DNA of 64,000 bases from JACOND01 sp965202795 (lineage in GTDB: Bacteria; Bdellovibrionota; Bdellovibrionia; Bdellovibrionales; UBA1609). Of the stretch, positions 8,351-15,712 are shown in pieces. Within the stretch, counting starts at the first letter, position 1; each line of letters starts with the position of its first letter. The notes under the pieces were generated by a model. It was not told the origin of the DNA. It worked only from the letters and a program-made list of their open reading frames with translations, and searched no databases. The translations under genes were made by a program, and so were the position numbers. The stretch spans positions 682,001-746,000 of the forward strand of contig OZ241848.1 in NCBI GenBank assembly GCA_965202795.1. Direction: 5' to 3'.

Positions 8351-8782
8351 ATGCCCCAAAGCCAGCCGCCAAAACATCCGGCAGAAAACAGCCCCGCCGC
8401 CCCCCGGCCGGCCCCTAAAATTTTAGCATTTGATGACAGCCCTTTGTTTCGGGAAAGCCTGAAGCGGCTCGCGGACAAAGGCTGTTTTGAGATTGCCGGG
8501 GAAACCGATCAGGCCGAAGAGCTGCTCCAACTGATTGAAACGGCCTCTCCCCAGGCCATTCTCTTGGATCTGGCGGTTCCCGGGCAAAATGCCATAGAGC
8601 TGATTGGCCGCATAAAAAAGCTCGCGCCTGATCTGCCCCTGATTGCCTGCTCCGGCCTTCGCGAAGAGCATGTTGTGTCAAAAGCTCTGGAAGCCGGCTG
8701 CTTTGACTATATTTTTAAGCCTTTTGAGGAAAAACGGCTGGCGGAATCTGTCCAGAGGGCTGTCCAGAGGGCAGCGGCTTAA
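8351..8782 (+). CDS. CheY-like response regulator receiver protein
   Basis: 143 residues from ATG 8351, with GGGGGAAGC just ahead. A proline/alanine-rich N-terminal extension (about 24 residues) precedes a single receiver domain. The acidic pair is in AFDDSPLF, the phospho-acceptor Asp in ILLDLAVPG, Ser in IACSGL (Thr/Ser switch position) and Lys in IFKPFEEKRL. There is no output domain, so it acts by protein contact or is part of a phosphorelay. No histidine kinase is in the window. TAA is followed one base later by the next ATG (TAAAATG), so it is almost certainly cotranscribed with the 136-residue membrane-anchored protein. Confidence 0.9.
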   Translation: MPQSQPPKHPAENSPAAPRPAPKILAFDDSPLFRESLKRLADKGCFEIAGETDQAEELLQLIETASPQAILLDLAVPGQNAIELIGRIKKLAPDLPLIACSGLREEHVVSKALEAGCFDYIFKPFEEKRLAESVQRAVQRAAA

Positions 8783-8783
8783 A

Positions 8784-9194
8784 ATGTTTATTCTTCGCCT
8801 GATATCCTTTGCCGCGCGCGTGATCGGCGCTTTTGTTTTTGTCATGCTTTTGCAAATCCCCTTTGGCGGGAAGACCATGGAGCAGCGCCTAATCAGCTTT
8901 GGAAAAAAATGGACACTCGCCAAAATGCTAAATCAAACGGCAAAGGACGGCGCGATGGCTGTTTCCGGCGAAGGCCGCCGCCAGGCTGCGGAAAATTCTG
9001 ACCTCGCCGCCCCCCTGGAATCCTCTGAGGCTGTCCGCCAGCTGTCAGGCGCCATAGCGCCGGCGGCGCGGGGGTTTTTGGGGAAAATCAAAGGCTGGCT
9101 TGCGTCTGACGAGGCCGCCCCTCCCTCCGGCCCAGCCCCCGGCATCTCTGGCGAAGATCCCCCCGCCGGCGCGCCGCAGCTGCCTCAGGAATAA
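8784..9194 (+). CDS. Small membrane-anchored protein of unknown function
   Basis: 136 residues from ATG 8784, one base after the regulator stop codon. A hydrophobic N-terminus (LISFAARVIGAFVFVMLLQI, about residues 5-24) is an uncleaved anchor or signal. It is followed by a basic helical region (RLISFGKKWTLAKMLNQ) and an alanine/proline-rich tail with no clear fold. No family is recognised. Tight linkage to a stand-alone receiver protein suggests it is the membrane partner or target of that regulator; this is inference only. A longer frame upstream exists but overlaps the regulator and is not credible. Confidence 0.6.
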   Translation: MFILRLISFAARVIGAFVFVMLLQIPFGGKTMEQRLISFGKKWTLAKMLNQTAKDGAMAVSGEGRRQAAENSDLAAPLESSEAVRQLSGAIAPAARGFLGKIKGWLASDEAAPPSGPAPGISGEDPPAGAPQLPQE

Positions 9195-9207
9195 GCCCTT
9201 TTAGAAA

Positions 9208-10086
9208 TCACTGAGCGGAATAAAGATAGCCCAAAGAAGCCGAAACATTTGGAATCAGCGCCGCCGCTTTTTCCGCTCCCCGCAGGCTTTGAATGCCCGT
9301 CACGCTTCCCTCTCCCGCCAAAAACGCTTTATGCCTGGGGCTGCCGGCCTGCAGCTGAAACCCCGCAAAAGGCCCGCCGCCAAAAAAATGGAATTTAAAA
9401 TTCCCGGTTTGGCCAAAATCATAAGCCATATATTGATAAATCAGCTGCCCGCCGCCATAAACAGCCAGCCAGTCCTTAACCATATATCCCCATGAATTGG
9501 CTGCGGAAAAGCCAAACCCCTTTTGCCCTCTTGCAAGATTTGCCGCCAGCTCATTAGCGCCTGCTTCAATCGCTCCCGCCACCGCGCCGCTAAGTATAAT
9601 ACCCGGGGCCTTTAAAAAAAGATCAAGGAGCCCTGTTGTTTTTTCTAGTTCTTTTTTTGTTATTTCCCCTGCTGTTTTTGTTCTTTCTGTTTCTTCTTTT
9701 TCGTGATATGTAAAATTAATTTTTGCCCGGGCGGCTGAGTTCCACTCCCCCTTTTTTGTTTTATAAAGAGGGCTGCCCAGCCACTGGTATTTTGCCCCGA
9801 GGTTAAACAGCCATTTGTCCAGGAGTTCAGCCTCAATATCAAATTTCTCTGTGACTCCATAAGCTGCCCCCGCCCCTATAGTGATGGAATCGAAGGGGGT
9901 TAAATGCAAATCATCCTTGTCTGCGTAAACGTTAAAGTCAGACGATGGACCAAATACAGGGCTGAAGCGCTAAATCCTCCCTTGCCTAAAGAAGCGGGAG
10001 ACTGTGTCTGATGGAGCGGCATGGTGGACATGCAGGCTGTCAGGCTGAATCCCAAAACCGGCGCGAAAAACAAGATTTTTTTTCAT
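9208..10086 (-). pseudogene. Outer-membrane beta-barrel/lipoprotein-signal gene with two frameshifts
   Basis: AGGAGG precedes ATG at 10086. The start codon leads into an A8 run (10083-10076 on the reverse strand). Read with one A fewer, it gives MKKILFFAPVLGFSLTACMS, a lipoprotein signal with lipobox LTAC. As written, the frame ends after about 38 codons. That corrected frame then needs a second shift near 9945 to join PVFGPSSDFNVYADKDDLHL and the main frame (9208-9909). The main frame carries GAGAAYGVTEKFDIEAELL and aromatic/glycine-alternating strands such as WLAVYGGGQLIYQYMAY and FHFFGGGPFAGFQLQAG, typical of an outer-membrane barrel, ending in SASLGYLYSAQ. Two independent shifts argue for a decayed gene, although sequencing error at the A8 run is possible. 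Confidence 0.7.
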
Positions 10087-10252
10087 AGCTTTCCTCCTTT
10101 ATATATGTTTTTGAGAGATTGCCGTCAAATCCGTTTTGAGAACTCCTCTCAATAACATACAATACAGCTTTTGGACAGAAAAGCAAGCCAGAAGGACTTT
10201 AGTCTGGCTGGGGGGCGGCTTTGGCGTGATTCTGCGGCGGCGGCGCCATGGA

Positions 10253-10279
10253 CTGGCAGGGCTGGCAGGGCTGGCAGGG
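10253..10279 (+). repeat. Three tandem copies of a 9-base unit
   Basis: CTGGCAGGG is repeated three times head to tail in the 265-base stretch between the barrel pseudogene and the VWA lipoprotein. Nothing else in that stretch is recognisable. Confidence 0.75.
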
Positions 10280-10351
10280 CGAAAGCGGCAGGGGCGGCAT
10301 ATAATCCGGCGCCGGCTAAATGTTTGGCCTGTTTTTTCCGAAAAGCTTGTT

Positions 10352-11551
10352 GTGGGGGACAAAAAACTAGCTTTTTTGCTTCTTGGCTTTTTTGCGCTTG
10401 CCTGCGGAAGGGCGCCGGACTTTCACACTTTGTCCTCTGAGGGGGGGGGCGGCAGACGCGATTCGCAAAGCCGCCTCAGCCAGCAGGCCAGCCCGCCTGC
10501 CGCAGGACAGGCTGAAAGCGGATCCGGCGGGTTTTTCCGCCAGCTGGGCGGAAAAAGGCGGTATGAGAGGTTTTCCATGAACAGCCTCAGAAAGGCCGTT
10601 GACATTCTTGTTGTGGCGGATGTCTCAGGCTCCATGCATCACCGCCTCTACGATCTGGGGCGGTCGCTTTCCGACCTTCTGTCAGCCATCCTTGACTATG
10701 ACGCGCAAATTGCCTTTACAACAGCTGATCATGGCGATCATGGTCACACAGCCGCATCCAGCCAGGACCAGTGGCAGGAGCAGATCGCCAACCCCAGCCC
10801 CGCCTTTGGCCGCCTGATGTTTCTTGAGGACAGCGGGCGGATTTTAAAGCGCCGGGTTTTGACAACTGATATATCAAACTACGAGAGCATTTTTTTTCAC
10901 ACAGTTTCACATTACCCAGTGATGGACTGCGATCTCCCCCCCGGCTGCCATGGCAGTTTGGAGCAGCCCCTGCGGGCTTTAAAATCCGCCATAGAGAGGG
11001 CGCGATTTGACAACCAGGATTTTTTCCGCCCCCATGCGGACTTTGTGTCCCTGATCATCACAAATGAGGGGGAAAGAGACGAGGACAAGGAGCGGGCCAC
11101 AAACCCTGAAGAGGTGGTTGAGGCGTTTTACAGAGTCTTTGGCCGCCGCGCCAGGGGCCGGCAAAAGGCATCGGGGAGAATAAAATCAGGGAAAAAATTT
11201 ATTGCGTTCAATATTCTTGTAAAGGATGAGCAGTGCCGGCAGCGGGAGGCCGGCAGCGGGGGCAGCATGGGAGAAAAAACAGCCCGCCTGGCCCTGCTGA
11301 CGGGCAGCGCGGAAAACAACATCAGCATCTGCGATGAAAGCTACGGGCCGGGGCTTCAGAGAATCTCCCTGTATATAAAAAACTCCCTTGAAAACAGTGT
11401 GATTATTTCAGAAGATCCGATCCCAGACTCTGTCAGGGTGGAGTTCCAAAACTCCAAAAAAATCCCCTGGACGCTGCTCGGCCGGAGGATTGTGTTTCGG
11501 GAGAAAATCAGCCGCCAGGCGGCCATTGAAATTTATTATGAGGCCATGTGA
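10352..11551 (+). CDS. Lipoprotein with von Willebrand factor A domain
   Basis: 399 residues from GTG 10352. This start gives GDKK then a hydrophobic stretch and lipobox FALAC (Cys at about 19), so the product is exported and lipid-anchored. The frame extends to ATG 10136, but that adds an arginine-rich low-complexity segment that would spoil the signal. VWA domain: VDILVVADVSGSM (MIDAS DxSxS) at about residues 85-97, then YDAQIAFTTADH, and FVSLIITNEGERDED near residue 245, where the third strand and second metal-site residues would fall. VWA modules bind ligands through a metal ion and often serve adhesion or complex assembly. No ribosome site is obvious for the GTG start. Confidence 0.75.
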   Translation: MGDKKLAFLLLGFFALACGRAPDFHTLSSEGGGGRRDSQSRLSQQASPPAAGQAESGSGGFFRQLGGKRRYERFSMNSLRKAVDILVVADVSGSMHHRLYDLGRSLSDLLSAILDYDAQIAFTTADHGDHGHTAASSQDQWQEQIANPSPAFGRLMFLEDSGRILKRRVLTTDISNYESIFFHTVSHYPVMDCDLPPGCHGSLEQPLRALKSAIERARFDNQDFFRPHADFVSLIITNEGERDEDKERATNPEEVVEAFYRVFGRRARGRQKASGRIKSGKKFIAFNILVKDEQCRQREAGSGGSMGEKTARLALLTGSAENNISICDESYGPGLQRISLYIKNSLENSVIISEDPIPDSVRVEFQNSKKIPWTLLGRRIVFREKISRQAAIEIYYEAM

Positions 11552-11555
11552 TTTT

Positions 11556-11637
11556 ATGAGGCGCGCCCCCAGCCGGCAGCGGGGGCTGCCTCCAGGGGGA
11601 GGGCGGTTTTTAAGATTTTTAAGCGGGCGCGCCTCAT
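11556..11637. repeat. Long perfect 13-bp inverted repeat (cruciform or large RNA hairpin)
   Basis: ATGAGGCGCGCCC at 11556-11568 is the exact reverse complement of GGGCGCGCCTCAT at 11625-11637. A smaller hairpin (GGCAGC/GCTGCC) lies inside. It begins four bases after the VWA stop codon and ends about 60 bases before the next gene. Confidence 0.7.
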
Positions 11638-11700
11638 GATGCGAAAAAAACTTGTTTTTTTATGGCCTTTTGCGGTAAAATTTTTTCAGGAGGTGTGATT

Positions 11701-11934
11701 ATGAAGCTTTTGCTGATTGGAGTCTTTCTGTTTTTGCCCGCCTGGGCTTTTGCAGCCGCAAAAAAGGAGCCGTTTGCCCCCTCCGCATACAGCGAGGAAA
11801 AATGCTCCAACACCCGCGAGCAGGCCCACACAACACGAAACTGGGACAAATGGATCGCTTATTTGCAAAATGACGGGCAGCCGGCCAAAAAAAAGAAAAA
11901 GCGCCGCCGGGGCAAATCAACGGGAAGGCGGTAA
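11701..11934 (+). CDS. Small secreted basic protein, function unknown
   Basis: 77 residues from ATG 11701. AGGAGG lies seven bases ahead, and the product then begins with a textbook Sec signal (KLLLIGVFLFLPAWAFA, cleavage after AFA at about residue 19). An upstream in-frame ATG at 11662 has no ribosome site. The mature part is about 58 residues with one Cys (EEKCSNTREQ), a WDKWIAYLQND segment and a very basic end (KKKKKRRRGK). Such a tail might bind nucleic acid, lipopolysaccharide or peptidoglycan, but no family is recognised. Confidence 0.65.
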   Translation: MKLLLIGVFLFLPAWAFAAAKKEPFAPSAYSEEKCSNTREQAHTTRNWDKWIAYLQNDGQPAKKKKKRRRGKSTGRR

Positions 11935-11948
11935 AAGAGAGGAGGCCG

Positions 11949-12176
11949 ATGCCTTCGGGCGGGGAAAAAAACCTGATTGTCACAAATCAGCTGAGAGAGC
12001 TGTTTAAGGGCAGAGGCTTAAAAACCTCTCAGGCGGCTGTTGAGGCCATTAACAGAGAGGCGCTAAAAATCTGCTTAAGGGCAGCGGACTGCGCGATCGC
12101 CGACAAAATGAAAACAGTAAAAGCCGCGCATGTCCCCAGCATGAGCGCCCCTCTGGGGTTTTCAGAGGATCTTTGA
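11949..12176 (+). CDS. Histone-fold protein, bacterial histone-like
   Basis: 75 residues. The sequence fits a single histone fold, helix-strand-long helix-strand-helix: LIVTNQLRELFKGRG (helix 1), a loop KTSQ, AVEAINREALKICLRAADCA as the long central helix, then MKTVKAAHVPSM, matching the K-T-V-x-x-x-D/H-V loop-helix 3 signature of archaeal histones and the small histones of Bdellovibrio (HBb, Bd0055). It would be a dimeric nucleoid protein. It follows the small basic secreted protein by 14 bases and overlaps the end of ligA on the other strand. GAGGAGG lies only three bases before the ATG, so the true start may differ by a few codons. The assignment is by fold pattern, with no alignment run. 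Confidence 0.7.
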   Translation: MPSGGEKNLIVTNQLRELFKGRGLKTSQAAVEAINREALKICLRAADCAIADKMKTVKAAHVPSMSAPLGFSEDL

Positions 12177-14609
12177 CCGCGGCCGCCTTGATTTTAGCAG
12201 CTCCTGAAAACCCTCCCAGTTAAGGAGGGGGGTTCCTAAAGCCTCAGCTTTCGCTTTTTTGGATCCGGGCTTTTCCCCCGCGATGACATAATTGGTTTTT
12301 TTGCTGACCTGCTGGCCTGTCCGCCCGCCATTTTCCTCAATCAGGCTTTTCAGCGCCGCCCGGGAAAGCGGAAAGCTGCCTGTGATGACAAACAAAAGCC
12401 CCTTAAAGGGCGCGGAGCCGGCTTCTGAATCCGGAAGGGCGGGGCGAACGCCCAGCTGATGCAGATTTTTAAGATCTTCCAAAAGCCCCTTGTCTTGAAA
12501 AGCCCGTTTTATGGCCCGCGCCGCCGCAGCCCCCACATCAGGGATCTCCATCAGCCCGCTTTCATCCAGGCCCTTCAGGGCGGGAATCAGAGTCTTTAAA
12601 TCAAAAGCCGCCCGGCTCAGCGGCTCAGCCGCCTTGTTTTTGCCAGTTAGGCCTTTGGGCCGGCCGGCGGGCGGCGGAGATCCTTCAGCCGCGCCGCGCG
12701 CCCCCTCCTTTGGCTCAGCCTCAAAAACTTTTGGAAACAAAGGGATTTGCGCGCCGGCGGGATGACTCAGGGAGCTTTCAGCCAGCGGCGCCGGCCCGCC
12801 GCCATCCTCTTCGCCATGCGGGGGGGCCATCCCCCGGCTTTTCCAGATTTCAATAATTTTTTCGCTCAGTTTTTTTGCGGTTTGCTCTCCGATATGCGGG
12901 ATTCCAAGGGCAGACAGCAGCCGCGGAAGAGAGGTTTTTTTGCTTTTTTCCAGGCTTTCAATTAGAAGAAGGCGGGACTTTTCTCCAAACCCCTCCTCTC
13001 TGGCCAAATCCTTTTCCGGGAGGCGGTAAAAATCCGAAAAGCTTTGCAGCCAGCCCTTTTGGACAAACTTTTTGACAGTTTTTTCTCCCAGAAACTCAAT
13101 ATTCATGGCCCCCCTGGAGGCAAAATGAAGCAGCGCGCGCTCCCTTATGGCGGGGCAGCGGGGGCTTTCACAGCGGAGATAGTCCCCGTCAAAGCTTAGG
13201 CGCCCGCCGCAGGCCGGGCAATTCTTCGGAGGGGGGATTTTGCCCCCCCCCGCCGCTTGCAGCGCCCGGCTTAAAAGCCAGGCTGGCAGCTGCAAAACCA
13301 GCTTCAAAGGCCCGGCCCAAAATCCAGAGGGGGAACGGCCGGAAAGCCGGTTTTCAAGCTCCGCAAGGCCCCGCAGCAGCCGGGGGCGCTTTTCCTTCAG
13401 CGGCCTGATCACCTCTGGAATCACATCCCCGGCCCTTCGGACCAAAACAAAATCCCCTTTGCGGATGTCTTTTCTCTCAAGCTCCTTAAAATTATGCAGG
13501 CTCGCGCTCCGGACAGTCACTCCGCCCAAAGGGACAGGCTTTAAGCCGGCGACAGGAGTCACAGCGCCTGTCCGGCCCACCTGAAACGAGAGGCTTTGGA
13601 TTTGAGTCGCGGCCTCTTCGGGGGAAAACTTCCCCGCCATGGCCCAGCGGGGGCTGCGGGCTGTATGCCCCAAAATGCCCTGCTTTTCAAAAGAGTTGAT
13701 TTTGATCACAATGCCGTCAATTTCAAAGGGAAGGCGGGGGCGGAGATCTTGCATTTCGCTGTAATAGGCCAAAACCCCCTCAAGCGAGGAAGTCAGGCGG
13801 CAAAGGGCATTCCGGCTCAGCCCCCCGCTTTTGCTGAAATGGAAAGCCGGCAGCCCGCGCGCCAAAACACATTCAATAAACTCTTTTTGGCTGAGAGGGC
13901 TAAGCCCCCGCAAAACCCCCGGGCTGTGGGCAAAAAAGCGGAGCGGCCGCTTTGCGGCCGTTTGGGGGTCGAGCTGCCTTAAAGTCCCGGCAGCCAGATT
14001 TCTGGGGTTGGCGAAAAGGCTTTCCCCCAGTTTTTTTTGCTGTTTGTTGATGCCCTCAAAGTCTTTTTTAAAAATCACAGCCTCCCCCCTGACTTCAAAA
14101 AGCTCCGGCGGCGGCCCGCCCGGCAGAGGCGCAAGCTCTAAAGGAAGCCCTCTGACAGTTTTGATGTTTTCGGTGATGTTTTCGCCGGTTTTGCCATCGC
14201 CTCTGGAAAGCGCCTTTGCCAGCGCGCCATGCCTGTAGACAAGCTCAACCGCCGCGCCGTCCAGCTTTGGCTCCAGAGCAAACTCCAGGCTCCCGGCTTT
14301 AAGGGATTTTTGGCAGCTTTCGCAAAAGGCGGTGATTTCGGCGCGGGAATAGCTGTTTTGAAGGGAGAGCATCAGACGGCCATGCTCCTCCTTTTGAAAT
14401 TTATCAAGAGCTTTCCCCGGCGCCCTCTGTGTGGGGGAGGTTTTTGTTTTCAGCTCAGGATGCCGGGCCTCCAGATCCTCAAGCTCCCTGTAAAGCTGAT
14501 CATATTCAAAGTCGGAAATTTCCGGCTGATCCAGATTATAGTAAAGGCGGTCATGGCGGATGATCTCGCTTTTCAGCCGCCGGATTTTTTTTTCCATCTC
14601 TTTTTTCAT
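12162..14609 (-). CDS. ligA: NAD-dependent DNA ligase
   Basis: 815 residues from ATG 14609 (weak GGCAGG ahead; the frame continues upstream to 14741). It seals nicks using NAD+. Domain Ia is HDRLYYNLDQPEISDFEYDQL; the adenylated lysine is in EPKLDGAAV (Lys115), with LSRGDGKTGENIT after it. The zinc finger is CPACGG...CESPRCPA, followed by helix-hairpin-helix repeats and a C-terminal BRCT domain (FVITGSFPLSRAALKSLIEE). It is about 140 residues longer than the usual 670. The excess is mainly a Gly/Ala/Pro-rich insertion in the HhH region (12560-12850) and a stretch ahead of the zinc finger. It overlaps the histone-fold gene tail to tail by 15 bases. Confidence 0.95.
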   Translation of the reverse strand: MKKEMEKKIRRLKSEIIRHDRLYYNLDQPEISDFEYDQLYRELEDLEARHPELKTKTSPTQRAPGKALDKFQKEEHGRLMLSLQNSYSRAEITAFCESCQKSLKAGSLEFALEPKLDGAAVELVYRHGALAKALSRGDGKTGENITENIKTVRGLPLELAPLPGGPPPELFEVRGEAVIFKKDFEGINKQQKKLGESLFANPRNLAAGTLRQLDPQTAAKRPLRFFAHSPGVLRGLSPLSQKEFIECVLARGLPAFHFSKSGGLSRNALCRLTSSLEGVLAYYSEMQDLRPRLPFEIDGIVIKINSFEKQGILGHTARSPRWAMAGKFSPEEAATQIQSLSFQVGRTGAVTPVAGLKPVPLGGVTVRSASLHNFKELERKDIRKGDFVLVRRAGDVIPEVIRPLKEKRPRLLRGLAELENRLSGRSPSGFWAGPLKLVLQLPAWLLSRALQAAGGGKIPPPKNCPACGGRLSFDGDYLRCESPRCPAIRERALLHFASRGAMNIEFLGEKTVKKFVQKGWLQSFSDFYRLPEKDLAREEGFGEKSRLLLIESLEKSKKTSLPRLLSALGIPHIGEQTAKKLSEKIIEIWKSRGMAPPHGEEDGGGPAPLAESSLSHPAGAQIPLFPKVFEAEPKEGARGAAEGSPPPAGRPKGLTGKNKAAEPLSRAAFDLKTLIPALKGLDESGLMEIPDVGAAAARAIKRAFQDKGLLEDLKNLHQLGVRPALPDSEAGSAPFKGLLFVITGSFPLSRAALKSLIEENGGRTGQQVSKKTNYVIAGEKPGSKKAKAEALGTPLLNWEGFQELLKSRRPRSKIL

Positions 14610-14704
14610 AAGAGCCTGCCGCTTGGCTGGTTTTCCCATTTTTTTGCGGTTTTTGCAAAAATAAGATAAACAGGCTTTCGGAAGAATAAAAGGAGGGCGG
14701 GGTT

Positions 14705-15604
14705 TTGCGGCTGGCCGGCGTGGATATAGGCTCCAACACAACGCTTCTTTTGGCGGCGGAGCGGACAGCCTCAGGATTTCAGGTCCTGTCCGACAGGATA
14801 TATTTTACCCGCCTGGCTGAGGGCCTGCGGGAAACCGGCCGGCTGATCCCGGCCGCGCTGCTGCGGCTGGAATCCGCCTTTGCCTCCATACAGACAGTTT
14901 TAAAAGAGCTGAAGCCGGACCGCCTGTCCATTGCGGCAACCAGCGCTGCCAGAGAGGCGGCCAACAAAGACGAGCTGCTTAAGCTGGGGGAAAAGCATGG
15001 CCTCTCTCCCATAGAAATCATCTCCCCCGAAAGAGAGGCGGAGCTGACCTTTATTGGATCGCTTTTTGGGCTTGGGCATGAAAACCTTTCCAGCCCCCTT
15101 GTTGTGGATATAGGAGGCGGATCCACCGAGCTGGCCAATTCAAGCAAAAGCTGCAGCCTGAGTCTGGGGAGCGTTTCGCTGACAGAAAGGTTTTTGACTC
15201 CGCAGGCGCCTTCGCGGATTGAAATGGCCGGCCTGAAAGCGGCGGTTGAAAGCGGCCTGGAGGCTGCCGCCCCCTTTTTGAAAGAGGAATGCGGATCGCT
15301 TGTCTGCGCGGCGGGAACCCCGGTGACCCTGGCCTTTATGGAGAGGCAAACCTCTGATCCAAACAAAATCCACGGTCTGGCTTTGCGCGCGGCGCGGGCG
15401 GATTTCTGGCTGAAAAAGCTTGCCGGCATGTCCCTTGAGGAGAGAAAATCAGTCCCCTGTCTGCCTGAGCATCGCTCTGATGTGATCGTGTCCGGGCTGA
15501 TGATCTTGAGCGGGATTTTGGAGAAAGCCCAAAAAAGCCGGTTTATTGTCTCCGCCGGCGGCGTCCGCTATGGCCTGATTTGGGAGCAGGCCCAAAGCCG
15601 CTGA
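14705..15604 (+). CDS. Ppx/GppA family phosphatase
   Basis: 299 residues from TTG 14705, supported by AGGAGG eight bases ahead and by the protein beginning LRLAGVDIGSNTTLLL, the family's N-terminal phosphate-binding strand. VVDIGGGSTELAN (about residues 134-146) is the second ATP/phosphate loop and SLSLGSVSLTERF follows it, as in exopolyphosphatases. VCAAGTPVTLAFM and ILSGGIL-like segments complete the ASKHA actin-like fold. The length matches the short two-domain form, which cleaves polyphosphate or (p)ppGpp 5'-phosphate. The exact substrate cannot be told from sequence. It is transcribed away from ligA. Confidence 0.85.
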   Translation: MRLAGVDIGSNTTLLLAAERTASGFQVLSDRIYFTRLAEGLRETGRLIPAALLRLESAFASIQTVLKELKPDRLSIAATSAAREAANKDELLKLGEKHGLSPIEIISPEREAELTFIGSLFGLGHENLSSPLVVDIGGGSTELANSSKSCSLSLGSVSLTERFLTPQAPSRIEMAGLKAAVESGLEAAAPFLKEECGSLVCAAGTPVTLAFMERQTSDPNKIHGLALRAARADFWLKKLAGMSLEERKSVPCLPEHRSDVIVSGLMILSGILEKAQKSRFIVSAGGVRYGLIWEQAQSR

Positions 15605-15712
15605 CTTTAAGTTTTGAATTTTATTGGACCATAGTCTTAATTTTGCCTTTTTCGTATTCTTTTAAGGCAGCCCATGGTTTAGATTTAAAGGCGCAACAGG
15701 GAATTTGGCGCC

